From Gammaproteobacteria bacterium (lineage in GTDB: Bacteria > Pseudomonadota > Gammaproteobacteria > JAURND01): DNA of 64,000 bases. A program made the translations under genes and the position numbers. A model generated the notes under the pieces. That model worked only from the letters and a program-made list of their open reading frames with translations. It made no database searches and was not told where the DNA came from. Position 1 is the first letter of the stretch. Every line of letters starts with the position of its first letter. The stretch is from assembly GCA_035546635.1 (NCBI GenBank), contig DASZWJ010000017.1:185789-249788 (forward strand). Direction: 5' to 3'. Below, piece by piece: positions 55,178-64,000 of this stretch.

Positions 55178-55900
55178 ATGATGTGCTCAGCAGAAGCTTT
55201 CAACGATTATTCAGGAGTTAATAGCATAGGTTGGGATAATAAAGATCTGATTGAGTATTATGAAAACGTTCCTGTTAGCGTATTACGTGATTTTGCCATC
55301 AAAGGCGGATTTGAAAATGGCTGCGATATTGACTTGATTTACCCCTATATTGCCAATACTCGTTCAATTATCGATGTGGGCTCGGCTTATGGACGCGTCC
55401 TTAATCAACTCATATTAAAAAAATATTCCGGTAAAATTTCCAGCATTGAACGCAGCAAAAATTTATATAAACACTTATTGAATAAATATTCAAAAAAAGT
55501 GAATATTTATAACGCTGACATACGCTGTTTTCATCCCAATGCGCAGTACGAAGCGGTCTTATTTTTGTGGTCAGGTATAGGTGATTTCGCTAAATCAGAA
55601 CAATTGCCCTTACTGGAACATATGCGCTCTTGGCTAAAACCAGAGGGCATAATGATTTTAGATACGATATTAAATACGATAGTCCCTGGGAACGCTTCTG
55701 TTAATGATGATAATTCATTTATCCTAAATTCAGCATACGGCACTGCTTATGGCTACAAACCTTCCGAAAAAGAAATAGATGAATACGGCAAGCAGCTTAA
55801 ATTTAAATATATAAAACACATCCCCTATCAAACTCCGACTCAAAGACAGCGAATTTTACATATTTTTTCCAACCACCCTTTAAAAAAGCTTTCACGCTGA
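55178..55900 (+). CDS. class I SAM-dependent methyltransferase
   Basis: 240 residues. SAM motif I IIDVGSAYGRVLNQLILKKY, acidic motif II around ISSIERSKNLYKHLL, motif III YNADIRCFHPNAQYEAVLFLWSGIGDF and WLKPEGIMILDTILN. Substrate unknown. Two ATG codons stand in tandem at 55178 and 55181. AT-rich base use like its neighbours on the right. Confidence 0.8.
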   Translation: MMCSAEAFNDYSGVNSIGWDNKDLIEYYENVPVSVLRDFAIKGGFENGCDIDLIYPYIANTRSIIDVGSAYGRVLNQLILKKYSGKISSIERSKNLYKHLLNKYSKKVNIYNADIRCFHPNAQYEAVLFLWSGIGDFAKSEQLPLLEHMRSWLKPEGIMILDTILNTIVPGNASVNDDNSFILNSAYGTAYGYKPSEKEIDEYGKQLKFKYIKHIPYQTPTQRQRILHIFSNHPLKKLSR

Positions 55901-55916
55901 TTACGAAGATAATAGC

Positions 55917-57239
55917 TTACTTAGCCGCTATGCGAACGCATCCTCTAATAAAAGGACTATTTACGGGGAAATTTCTACTGGCACCATCAATCAATTGTTC
56001 AAAAAAAGTGGGATCTTCTACTGGAATTTCCTTGCTTAAACGAATGCCTGAATAATTTTCTGGATCCGTATGGAAAAAATCAAACTTTACACTATCTAGC
56101 AATTCATAAATTGGTGTGCCTTTTAAATTTAATCTATCTAAACGTATCTCAGAGAAATATCTCGAAAGTAGTGATTTTATTTGATATAAATCAAATATTT
56201 TTGTAGAACTTTCTCTGGATTTTGGAGAAAACTCAATAGTTGTTGGATATTGCAAGGAATAATAAATAGATCTTGGATTTTCAAGTGAAAAGAATTGCGG
56301 TTGCATAATGATAGGTGCATATTCATTTAATTGGTATATCGTAACAAAGAATTCCTGTAATCTTCGAATGGGCGCGGCCGAATCATCCAGCGCAGAAGCA
56401 AAACCTGGCATTGCACCAATACCCATTGCTAATAGATGTTTTACTATATCTACAGTATACGGATTTGGTTTTAGATTATACTCTTTTTGAATTAAGGAAA
56501 AAGCTAAATTCCACATAAACTGATTACGAAAAAATTCACTACTTTTCCACGCCACCTCCAATAAATAGACTTTTAAATCATTCCACTCTTTATCATTTAA
56601 GCATTCAAACCATTTTTTGGTGAAAAAAAGCACATCTACTGACCAAGATTCACCAAATTCAGGATGGTTGGCCATGCCTTTGAATATGTTCCAATGGTCA
56701 AGAAGAGAAGTAGGTTTTTCGGACCGCAACTGAAATGTACGCTGTAATTTACTGTATTTCGCCGATTCCGCTATTTTAGGTAACATGAAAATAGATCGCG
56801 CTCCTGCAGTCATATCCCATATAAATGCCGGACTGTGCGTCTCTTGTGGATTTAAAATACGCCAGGTTCCAAATATTTTTCCTGGTCTTATCAAACCATA
56901 AAGTGGGATAGTATTTTCACCAACTACCAAAAAAAATTCAACGGCATTATTTAAAACCAGGCTAACTGGATTAGTAAAATTGTTATAACTTAATTTATCT
57001 TGAATCTTAGCAGGAGTGCTGGAAAGTGGAACCAATTCATTATTGGCATTGGGGATATATAAATAACCATTTTTTAAAATTTCACTGCCAAAATGATATT
57101 TTACTTTAAATAAAGTATATTCCGGTGAAGGGTCTAATTCATCAATAATTTTCGCCAATGTAGAATTCGTTTTTGCAACTTCATGCCTCACCTCATGCCA
57201 TTGAAGCTCTTGAATAGTCTCTAATTTATTAGCAAACAC
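55917..57239 (-). CDS. 440-residue protein of unknown function
   Basis: No signal peptide, no membrane helix, no motif I recognise. The sequence is alpha/beta mixed, rich in aromatic and Asn residues (LQWHEVRHEVAKTNSTLAKI at the N terminus, FLVVGENTIPLYGLI, WSVDVLFFTKKWFECLNDKEW, HLLAMGIGAMPGFASALDDSAAPIRRLQEFF). Low-GC, large and without homology that I can name, it is the type of gene often found to be an effector in Legionellales, but there is no direct sign of that. Confidence 0.6.
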   Translation of the reverse strand: MFANKLETIQELQWHEVRHEVAKTNSTLAKIIDELDPSPEYTLFKVKYHFGSEILKNGYLYIPNANNELVPLSSTPAKIQDKLSYNNFTNPVSLVLNNAVEFFLVVGENTIPLYGLIRPGKIFGTWRILNPQETHSPAFIWDMTAGARSIFMLPKIAESAKYSKLQRTFQLRSEKPTSLLDHWNIFKGMANHPEFGESWSVDVLFFTKKWFECLNDKEWNDLKVYLLEVAWKSSEFFRNQFMWNLAFSLIQKEYNLKPNPYTVDIVKHLLAMGIGAMPGFASALDDSAAPIRRLQEFFVTIYQLNEYAPIIMQPQFFSLENPRSIYYSLQYPTTIEFSPKSRESSTKIFDLYQIKSLLSRYFSEIRLDRLNLKGTPIYELLDSVKFDFFHTDPENYSGIRLSKEIPVEDPTFFEQLIDGASRNFPVNSPFIRGCVRIAAK

Positions 57240-57408
57240 TCGAAAATTCTCCTTTTTGCATATTTATGATTAAAATCCCTCATGATTTATGGAAACCCTA
57301 ACTAGTTTTTAATAATATCACGAGCAAAAACCTAGGTTCAAACCTTTTTCCGAACACTGTAAGCCTCAAACAAACATTTACTTATTTACTTTATCCCATT
57401 AGCATATA

Positions 57409-58446
57409 ATGACTATGCTTAAAAATATCAAAAACTTCTTCAATCAGCTGTCATCCTACTTAAAAAGCGATGTTGCTCCTATCGCCAATGCCTTAGATCA
57501 CGACAGAGAATTATTAAAAATTGCCTATCAGAAATTAGTGTCATTCGGCAATTTGCGCTTATTAATTCCCTCACAACATGGTGGTTTAGGTGGGGAGCAG
57601 TCAGAACGCATGGAGTACAATATGTTAATGGCGCAATTTTCTGGCGCCTTATTATTCCTTCACACGCAACACCAATATAGCATTGGACAATTAAAAAAAT
57701 TATTGCCTCATGACAAAATTTCTAAAACCTTGACCGAATTATCGGCTCAGCAGCGGGGCGTAGGTGTTAGTAATATTATTAACAAGTCAGTTCTACAAAT
57801 TCAACAAACTGACCAACATCTTTTACTTTCAGGCAAATTGCCCTGGGTCACCGGATTTAATTATTTTTCGCAAGTATTGTTGTCTTTTGATTTTAATGAA
57901 GATATTTATTATGTCTGGCTACCCTTTCAGGAGGTAATTCATTCTACTTCCTCATTGCAAATTTCACCCCCAATTGAAACTGCGGTCTTTAGTGCAGCTA
58001 ACACAGTGAGCATAGAATTACGTAATTGGCCTATTGCTAAAAATGATATTATTGCCCTACAACCCAAAGCAGCAATGCAGCCTGCGCCACCACCTCCAAT
58101 TTATAATTTTGCCGGCGCAGCTTTTGCTCTTTTAAAAATCGCCTCACAAAGTCGATATGCCAATCACCCAGAAGCGCAAATAAACTTGCAATTGTTACAA
58201 ACACGCTGGCAAGCCTATTACCAACGCGTATTAAGCAACGAGACAGATTTTTTTGCCCTCAGGAGTGATGGGTTGTATTTGGCACAAGATTGCGCCGTTT
58301 TTGCTCGCATAGTCTGCGGCGGCGAAGGCTTGCTTGCTTCGCACCCCCTCACACGTATCAGCCGCGAAATTTGGCAATATACGGTTGCTGGGTATTCTAA
58401 CGATCAGTTGGAAGCATACTTAAAAGTAACAAAGGAGTCAGGGTAG
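57409..58446 (+). CDS. acyl-CoA dehydrogenase-like protein
   Basis: 345 residues. N-terminal helical domain (LRLLIPSQHGGLGGEQSE is the family IPxxxGGxG segment), a middle beta domain with LLLSGKLPWVTGFNYFSQVLLSF (FAD/substrate region) and a C-terminal helical domain with RIVCGGEGLLASHPLTRISRE. Shorter and more diverged than standard acyl-CoA dehydrogenases, and the catalytic Glu is not obvious. The ribosome site is weak. Confidence 0.72.
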   Translation: MTMLKNIKNFFNQLSSYLKSDVAPIANALDHDRELLKIAYQKLVSFGNLRLLIPSQHGGLGGEQSERMEYNMLMAQFSGALLFLHTQHQYSIGQLKKLLPHDKISKTLTELSAQQRGVGVSNIINKSVLQIQQTDQHLLLSGKLPWVTGFNYFSQVLLSFDFNEDIYYVWLPFQEVIHSTSSLQISPPIETAVFSAANTVSIELRNWPIAKNDIIALQPKAAMQPAPPPPIYNFAGAAFALLKIASQSRYANHPEAQINLQLLQTRWQAYYQRVLSNETDFFALRSDGLYLAQDCAVFARIVCGGEGLLASHPLTRISREIWQYTVAGYSNDQLEAYLKVTKESG

Positions 58447-58496
58447 AAGTGATTGCCATATACCGGCCATAGTGTCTCCCGTCAGACCATGACAAT

Positions 58497-58967
58497 CTAA
58501 CCAACACGCGCCAAATATTTCACTAACTCAGATCGCGTATGACATTGCGCTTTTTGCTTAATATGCTCAAAGTGCGTTTCAACCGTACGTGGTGAGATAT
58601 TTAGCTCATTGGCTATCATCTTTAAGCTATACCCCTGCTTAAACCATTTGATACAGTCATATTCTCGGGCGGAAAACTGTATTAAATCCGCGGAAATCAC
58701 CTGCTGCATAAACCTATCACGATCTAACTGTATTTTATTTAAGGGGGCTGGCGGAATATCTTTAACCAATTTATCCATAATAATAATAGGAGACTGTTCG
58801 GCTGTATTAATCAGATGGGCGGCTTTTTCTTTAAAATAAATGATAAATTTTTCCAGCAAGTCTATGTGGTTTAAATAGCGCAAAGGTACGTCATGTCTAT
58901 TCGGAGTAGTGCCCAAAAAAAAAGAACTCAACCCCATCGACTTGCGGCTCAATAAACGTAATACCAT
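58497..58967 (-). pseudogene. LuxR-family regulator, C-terminal part (split gene)
   Basis: Carries the LuxR helix-turn-helix: FSAREYDCIKWFKQGYSLKMIANELNISPRTVETHFEHIK, then KAQCHTRSELVKYL. The frame before FFLGTTPNRHDVPLRYLNH continues the sensor domain from the 58897-59271 frame. The two frames switch in a run of nine A on the plus strand (58915-58923); removing one base would join them as GVEFFFLGTTPN. The original gene spans 58497-59271 and is about 255 codons. Confidence 0.75.
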
Positions 58968-59271
58968 GATCGATATTAAATTGTCTCGCCAAGCTCAAAA
59001 CATGCTCATGCTCAGGCAAACCCGACCATAACACATGGCCTTTGACATATTGGGGAGGGGCATGTTCAAACAAGCTGTGATTATAAAGTTTTTCTTCAAA
59101 GAAATAACTGATCCAGCGCGGTTGATTAGTTAAACGAATCTCTGAACCGTTTAAAAAATTTTTCTGATAGACAAAACTGGTTATGCCAAAAAAATCCTTC
59201 AACGGTTGAATAATAGAATCTATATCACTGTGAGTATGTACAAAATAGCTCTGGTCAAATTGGGATATCAT
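58897..59271 (-). pseudogene. LuxR-family regulator, N-terminal sensor part (split gene)
   Basis: 124 residues ending GVEFFFFGHYSE directly after the T9 tract (minus strand). The upstream part (FDQSYFVHTHSDIDSIIQPLKDFFG ... FNIDHGITFIEPQVDG) resembles the ligand-type domain of LuxR solos found in Legionella and Rickettsiella relatives. As written the product lacks a DNA-binding domain. A slippage of one base in the tract would restore the full protein, so on/off switching or a base-calling error are both possible. Confidence 0.7.
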
Positions 59272-59394
59272 AGTCGTATCATACGCATTTATAGCTGTGA
59301 TGTGAATGGCTTAATCCGTGATTTTACCGGATATCTTTTGCCGTCATGGCTAATATAATAGCCCAGCTAAAAAATATACCTTAGGAGAAATAAT

Positions 59395-60390
59395 ATGCAA
59401 ACAAGAACACTTGGTCATCAAAAATTAAAGGTATCCGCTATCGGCTTAGGCTGTATGGGCATGTCGGAATTTTATGGGGAAACCAACGATGCAGAATCAA
59501 TCAATACTCTAAAAAAGGCCTATGATCTCGGTATCACATTTTTTGATACCGCCGATATGTACGGCAGTGGCCACAATGAAAAACTACTAGGCCAAGCTAT
59601 TGGCAGTGTTAGGGATAAAGTCATTATTGCCACCAAATGCGGCCTAGTCCGCGATCCTGATAACGCAGGCTATCGCGGCGTCAATGGTTCTGCCGATTAT
59701 ATTACCGCCTGCTGTGAAGCCTCCTTAAAACGCTTAAATTTAGAGTATATTGACTTATTCTACTTACACCGCATCGATCCTAACACTCCAATTGAAACTA
59801 GCGTTACTGCCATGGCTAATCTAGTTAAGCAAGGCAAAATCAAGCACATCGGCTTATCCGAGGCAGGAGCTGAAATTATCCGCCGCGCACATCGCATTCA
59901 CCCTATCACTGCCATCCAATCGGAATATTCCTTATGGACTCGCGGTGTTGAACAGGAGGTGCTGAAAGTTTGTCAGGAATTAAACATCGGTTTTGTGCCT
60001 TACAGTCCTATTGGTCGAGGTTTTTTAACTGGGAAAATCCAAAGCAGTCAAAATTTAGCAGCAGATGATTTCAGAAAAAATCTGCCGCGCTTTTCAGAAG
60101 AAAATCTGAACACGAATTTAAAAATGGTGGCAGAATTGACCCAATTGGCACAAGAAAAAGGTTGCTCTACCGTGCAATTAGCCTTGGCTTGGGTATTGGC
60201 ACAAGGCGATTATATCGTGCCTATCCCAGGGACCAGACGAGTAAAATATCTGGAGGAAAATGTAGGGGCGGTCAAAGTGCACCTAAATGCTGCTGACTTA
60301 GCTCGGATTGATGAAATTTGCAGTGCAAATCAAGTCGCGGGAGATAGGTATCCAACTGCGATTATGGATTCTTTTAATTTATCCAAATAG
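59395..60390 (+). CDS. aldo/keto reductase
   Basis: 331 residues, TIM barrel. Catalytic tetrad D-Y-K-H: FFDTADMYGSGHNEKLLG, VIIATKCG and DLFYLHRIDP; NADPH site near PIPGTRRVKYLEEN. Closest to the YajO/Gcy-like AKR group (IALGCMGMSEFYG start). Broad carbonyl reductase, substrate unknown. TAGGAGAAATA precedes the ATG. Confidence 0.92.
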   Translation: MQTRTLGHQKLKVSAIGLGCMGMSEFYGETNDAESINTLKKAYDLGITFFDTADMYGSGHNEKLLGQAIGSVRDKVIIATKCGLVRDPDNAGYRGVNGSADYITACCEASLKRLNLEYIDLFYLHRIDPNTPIETSVTAMANLVKQGKIKHIGLSEAGAEIIRRAHRIHPITAIQSEYSLWTRGVEQEVLKVCQELNIGFVPYSPIGRGFLTGKIQSSQNLAADDFRKNLPRFSEENLNTNLKMVAELTQLAQEKGCSTVQLALAWVLAQGDYIVPIPGTRRVKYLEENVGAVKVHLNAADLARIDEICSANQVAGDRYPTAIMDSFNLSK

Positions 60391-60415
60391 ATACCAAGCT
60401 GTCATCCTGAGTATG

Positions 60416-60450
60416 GGCTGTCATCCTGAGCGCAGCGAAGGATGACAGCC
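60416..60450. repeat. TGTCATCCTGAG-type palindrome
   Basis: Twelve-base arms (GGCTGTCATCCT type) around GAGCGCAGCGA; a partial second copy (GCTGTCATCCTGAG) lies just before at 60399. Same family as the element at 34396-34493. It follows the aldo/keto reductase gene and may end its transcript. Confidence 0.65.
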
Positions 60451-60515
60451 ATATTCAGGATAACAACCAGAATCAGGATAACAGCACCGAATGAACCCTT
60501 AAAAAAATATTACTT

Positions 60516-60875
60516 ATGCCAGAAATCACCGCTATCACTAAAACCATAGAAATGTATTTTTTAGGCACCTACCACGGTGACATAAAAACTCTACAAACAG
60601 CTTTCCACAGGGATGCGCATATCACCGGCCTATTTAATAATAATGAGGTAGATTGGAATCTAACGGAGTTTATCAACCGAGTAACAACTCAACCTACAGC
60701 TGCCGAAAAAAACGAACCTTATCACAAACAAATCCTCAGCCTAGATTATCAAGGTAACGCGGCTATGGTAAAAGCACAAGTGGAGGCAAATGGTATCCTA
60801 TTTACCGATTACATCACTTTATTAAAAATAAACGGGCATTGGGTGATTAGAAATAAAAGCTTTACTACAAACTAA
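60516..60875 (+). CDS. NTF2-like / lumazine-binding-type small protein
   Basis: 119 residues. ETIEMYFLGTYHGDIKTLQTAFHRDAHI, then ...QILSLDYQGNAAMVKAQVEANGILFTDYITLLKINGHWVIRNKSF are the pattern of the putative lumazine-binding branch of the NTF2 fold (cone-shaped ligand pocket). Function unknown. It overlaps the last bases of the convergent deoxyhypusine-synthase gene by 4. Confidence 0.82.
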   Translation: MPEITAITKTIEMYFLGTYHGDIKTLQTAFHRDAHITGLFNNNEVDWNLTEFINRVTTQPTAAEKNEPYHKQILSLDYQGNAAMVKAQVEANGILFTDYITLLKINGHWVIRNKSFTTN

Positions 60876-61984
60876 AGCCCCAACAAAACCGCCGCGATCC
60901 AAGGAAATACCACCGTCACATCACTTTGAATAATCTGATAATAACTCTCAGTCGAAAGCTTATCCCAGGTGATTTTTTCTTTACCTCCAGCACCTGAATA
61001 TGAACCAAAAGACATGGGAGAAGAACCAATTTCAATAAACCCTGCCCAATCACGCACATCGGATAATTGCAAATCATGTTTCAGTGAAGGCACAACACAA
61101 ATAGGAAAATCAGCGGCAATGCCACCACCTAACTGCAAAAAAGCAATTGGATGATTTTTTGAGTTTTCCAAGTACCAATCATAAAGACTAGTAAAATATT
61201 CAAGCCCACTCTTCATAATACTTTGATCCAGCACCAGGCTTTTATCTTCACGGTACTTACCATTGTAAGTATAGCTAGCAAAAATATTACCCATGGTCGA
61301 ATCTTCAAAACCTGGAATCACAATGGGAATGTCTTTTTGATAGGCTGCATAAGTCCAGCAGTCATTCGGATTAGCCAAGGGATCGGGTTGAATTAAACCT
61401 TCAGAAAAAAGCCGTCTAAAATACTCATGGGGAAAATACCGTTCGCCATTTTTTTGCGCTTTTTGCCACATGGCCAGCAAATGCGGCTCCATAATACGCA
61501 CACTTTCATCCTCCGGCAAAAAAGTATCCGTAATGCGGCGCAATCCTGCATCACGCAACTCCGCTTCCTGCTGTCTAGTTAATTCCGTGTAATGTGGAAT
61601 ATAAGCATAATGAGAATGTGCGACATAACGATAATAAGATTCTTCGTGATTAGCACCGGTCGCGGAAACCAGATGGACTTTATCCTGGCGTATTAATTCC
61701 GCCAACATCACGCCAACCTGGAAAGAACTGAGTCCTCCGGCAATAGTCACTACTAATTTTCCGCCATTTTGCAAATGTTCTTTGAGCCATAAAGCAGCGG
61801 CATACGTTGCGCCGCCATTACAGTGTTTTAAGGTGCGTTCGGCAAAAGTCGAAATTGGCGTAACACTTTCACGCACACCTGTGCTTAAAGTACCGTGAAT
61901 TAATTCTTCAGTGTTCTGTGTTTCTTCAGCCACAATATTTTTTTGTAAATCGGGTGATAATTGATTAAATTTAGTTTTTTCCAT
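60872..61984 (-). CDS. deoxyhypusine-synthase-family protein
   Basis: 370 residues. GGKLVVTIAGGLSSFQVGVMLAELI, ATGANHEESYYRY, VIPGFEDSTMGN, IAFLQLGGGIAADFPICVVPS and the active-site region GGKEKITWDKLS with K342 at the place of the catalytic Lys of eukaryotic deoxyhypusine synthase. Bacteria lack eIF5A, and bacterial relatives have been linked to homospermidine or other polyamine transfer. Spermidine-dependent activity is inferred. Confidence 0.88.
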   Translation of the reverse strand: MEKTKFNQLSPDLQKNIVAEETQNTEELIHGTLSTGVRESVTPISTFAERTLKHCNGGATYAAALWLKEHLQNGGKLVVTIAGGLSSFQVGVMLAELIRQDKVHLVSATGANHEESYYRYVAHSHYAYIPHYTELTRQQEAELRDAGLRRITDTFLPEDESVRIMEPHLLAMWQKAQKNGERYFPHEYFRRLFSEGLIQPDPLANPNDCWTYAAYQKDIPIVIPGFEDSTMGNIFASYTYNGKYREDKSLVLDQSIMKSGLEYFTSLYDWYLENSKNHPIAFLQLGGGIAADFPICVVPSLKHDLQLSDVRDWAGFIEIGSSPMSFGSYSGAGGKEKITWDKLSTESYYQIIQSDVTVVFPWIAAVLLGL

Positions 61985-62026
61985 AATGAATGTCTGTTTT
62001 GGTTAAGTTAGAAAGCAACCCTAGAA

Positions 62027-62060
62027 CACGTCGTCCCGGCATGGATGTCGGGACGACGTG
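62027..62060. repeat. CACGTCGTCCCGGCAT palindrome
   Basis: Sixteen-base arms (one mismatch) around GG, between the divergent-side ends of the deoxyhypusine-synthase-type gene and ettA. GTCGTCCCGGCAT also occurs in degenerate form in the loop of the glpK terminator (15513-15527), which suggests a shared repeat family. Confidence 0.7.
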
Positions 62061-62129
62061 TATGTAGTTACATTGAAAATAACTACTGTATCTTGCCTTT
62101 GAAAAAGGACAAAGTAGTTCCCACGCTTC

Positions 62130-63800
62130 TTACATCTTTAATTTCTTATACTTTATTCTATGCGGCTGTTTCGCCTGTTCCCCCAATCTTTGAATACGAT
62201 CTGCCTCATATTCAGTATAGTTTCCTACAAAAAAGCTCACCGTACCATCTTCTTCAAAAGCCAAAATATGCGTAGCAATGCGATCTAAAAACCACCGATC
62301 ATGCGAAATCACCATAGCATTACCTGGAAAACTTAATAAGGCTTCTTCCAAAGCACGCAACGTTTCCACATCTAAATCATTGGTCGGTTCATCCAGCAAT
62401 AACACATTACCGCCACTGCTTAACAATTTTGCTAAATGTACCCGATTACGTTCACCACCTGAAAGATCTTTAATGAATTTCTGCTGATCGGCACCTTTAA
62501 AATTAAATCGCCCCACATAAGTGCGCGATTGAATCTTGAAATTATCAATCGTCATAATATCTTGTTCGTTGGAAATCTCTTGCCATACAGTCTTACTACC
62601 ATCTAAATTATCACGGCTTTGATCCACATAAGCGATCTTTACGGTGTCACCCAAACGTATCGTACCTGTATCTGGTGTCTCTAGACCTAATAACAATTTA
62701 AATAATGTGGATTTTCCTGCACCATTGGGACCGATGATGCCAATGATCGCGCCTTGGGGCATTTTGAAAGTTAAATTCTCAAAAATTAAGCGATCACCAA
62801 AATGTTTACTTAAATTTTCAACTTCTATCACCAGATTGCCTAAACGCGGACCTGGGGGAATGTATAATTCTTGGGTTTCACTGCTTTTTTGGAATTCACG
62901 CGAATTAATTTCCTCAAACCGGGCAATACGTGCTTTATTCTTGGCTTGGCGGCCTTTGGGGTTAGTGCGAACCCATTCTAGTTCGGCTTTTAAGGCTTTA
63001 TTATGCGCTTCCTGTTGCCGGCCTTCTTGTTCTAAACGTTTCTCTTTTTGCTCTAACCAGGAAGAATAATTACCCTCATAAGGAATACCTTGACCCCGAT
63101 CTAATTCCAAAATCCAGCCGGCCACATTATCCAAGAAATAACGATCATGGGTCACTGCGACCACTGTACCTGGATAATCATGCAAAAACCGTTCCAGCCA
63201 TGCAACGCTTTCTGCATCCAAATGGTTTGTTGGCTCATCCAACAACAGCATATCCGGTTTAGATAACAACAACCGGCATAAGGCTACGCGACGCCGCTCA
63301 CCGCCTGATAATTTAGTGACATCCGCATCCCAAGGCGGCAAACGCAAGGCATCCGCGGCAATTTCCAGCTTATGATCTAATTCCCACAGCCCAGCCGCAT
63401 CAATTTTTTGTTGCAACTCCCCTTGCTCTTCCAACAGTTGCGTCATTTCGGCCTCTTCAATGGGCTCAGCAAAACGCTCGCTAATCGCATTATAGCGCGT
63501 CAGCAAGGCCATTTCTTCCATGCCGGATTCTATGTTTTCACGTACATTTTTCTGTGCATCAAGCGCTGGTTCCTGCGGTAAAAAACCAATTTTAGTGCCT
63601 GGTTGTGGGCGGGCTTCCCCCTCAAATTCTTTATCTAGCCCCGCCATGATTTTTAACAAAGTGGATTTACCAGAGCCATTACAGCCTAACACACCTATCT
63701 TGGCACCAGGGTAAAAGGATAACCAGATGTTTTTTAAAACTTCGCGTTTGCTTGGGAGTACTTTTCCAACAGATTGCATAGTAAAAATATATTGAGCCAT
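62130..63800 (-). CDS. ettA: energy-dependent translational throttle protein EttA
   Basis: 556 residues, ABC-F protein with two ATP-binding domains: Walker [13 protein letters not shown] and [12 protein letters not shown], signatures [15 protein letters not shown] and [15 protein letters not shown], Walker [12 protein letters not shown] and [11 protein letters not shown]. The linker [18 protein letters not shown] and the short arm domain match EttA, which binds the ribosomal E site and holds back translation when ATP is low. I chose ATG 63800 because AAAGG lies upstream and the protein then begins MAQYIF. Confidence 0.96.
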   Translation of the reverse strand: MAQYIFTMQSVGKVLPSKREVLKNIWLSFYPGAKIGVLGCNGSGKSTLLKIMAGLDKEFEGEARPQPGTKIGFLPQEPALDAQKNVRENIESGMEEMALLTRYNAISERFAEPIEEAEMTQLLEEQGELQQKIDAAGLWELDHKLEIAADALRLPPWDADVTKLSGGERRRVALCRLLLSKPDMLLLDEPTNHLDAESVAWLERFLHDYPGTVVAVTHDRYFLDNVAGWILELDRGQGIPYEGNYSSWLEQKEKRLEQEGRQQEAHNKALKAELEWVRTNPKGRQAKNKARIARFEEINSREFQKSSETQELYIPPGPRLGNLVIEVENLSKHFGDRLIFENLTFKMPQGAIIGIIGPNGAGKSTLFKLLLGLETPDTGTIRLGDTVKIAYVDQSRDNLDGSKTVWQEISNEQDIMTIDNFKIQSRTYVGRFNFKGADQQKFIKDLSGGERNRVHLAKLLSSGGNVLLLDEPTNDLDVETLRALEEALLSFPGNAMVISHDRWFLDRIATHILAFEEDGTVSFFVGNYTEYEADRIQRLGEQAKQPHRIKYKKLKM

Positions 63801-63986
63801 AGATTTGCCTTTATTTTTTAGTGGGAATGAATAAATTGTCTGATGAGGAGGTCTCACTAACTGGACTTTAGCCATTTTTTGGCTGGGTTAATTTGAAAAA
63901 AGTAAGCTAAATCAGTTGCCAAAGCTGGCAGATCATGTATTTTTAAGTTTCTCAAAAAACAAAAATAACAAGAGGAACTGCCAGCG

Positions 63987-64000
63987 ATGACACCAGAAAT
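63987..64000 (+). CDS. possible gene start cut by the window end
   Basis: ATG 63987 (MTPE...) follows AGAGGAA about 10 bases upstream. Only 14 bases are visible, so the product cannot be named. CTGGCAG at 63928 and CTGCCAG at 63978 form a loose inverted repeat ahead of it. Confidence 0.25.

Noticed and set aside
1..64000. CRISPR array, rRNA, tRNA, prophage or full-size insertion sequence
   Set aside because: None seen on either strand: no regularly spaced repeats, no tRNA-like cloverleaf noticed, no transposase or phage structural genes apart from the broken Rpn-type gene.

Overview
The window reads as a chromosomal segment of a gammaproteobacterium, most likely of the order Legionellales (Coxiella/Legionella/Aquicella/Berkiella-like). 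I infer this from the moderately AT-rich base use, the housekeeping gene repertoire, a GacA/LetA-type regulator, and several proteins that look like effectors of a host-associated bacterium: an ankyrin protein and a second protein that both end in a CaaX box, a coiled-coil protein with a ubiquitin-interacting-like motif, and a glycosyltransferase-like protein. I see no secretion machinery, rRNA or tRNA here, so the assignment is an inference.

Layout. 1-10 kb is mostly core: an OmpA-family lipoprotein (cut by the window start), polA, a LetA/GacA-type regulator, then glyA-nrdR-nusB-thiL-pgpA, from which the usual riboflavin genes are missing. 10-20 kb holds membrane transporters, a MenI-like thioesterase and glpK, which is flanked on both sides by diverged copies of a roughly 210-bp element carrying three close DnaA boxes. 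tatD, waaF and an outer-membrane barrel follow. 20-30 kb holds msrC, lolA, rarA and the origin-proximal mnmG-rsmG-parA-parB block, which has been entered by a BrnT/BrnA-like toxin-antitoxin pair and by a coiled-coil gene on the other strand. The frameshifted ankyrin-CaaX gene lies just beyond parB.

30-43 kb holds an AAA ATPase, mmsA-mmsB (valine breakdown), a YdiJ-type flavin/Fe-S dehydrogenase, a small CaaX protein with a C9 tract, and a decaying amino-sugar region (double-SIS protein, Rpn-type nuclease with a stop codon, BadF-type sugar kinase, 5'-truncated sugar permease). 43-52 kb holds phaB, a MerR / Ada-AlkA / Ogt / exporter gene run that may be one alkylation-response operon, a divergent MauE-type membrane protein, a 52-residue Cys/Pro-heptad peptide with a double-glycine-type leader, and glycogen phosphorylase. 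52-64 kb is accessory metabolism: flavin monooxygenase, cupin, methyltransferase, a 440-residue unknown, an acyl-CoA dehydrogenase, a LuxR-type regulator split at a T9 run, an aldo/keto reductase, a deoxyhypusine-synthase-family enzyme and ettA.

Intergenic DNA is rich in structured repeats: four copies of a CCTTCTCCC/GGGAGAAGG palindrome, several TGTCATCC-type inverted repeats, and three long inverted repeats whose arms differ while their central sequence is shared. The observations I rate highest are the Cys-heptad peptide, the duplicated DnaA-box element around glpK, and the effector-like proteins with CaaX or UIM-like motifs.
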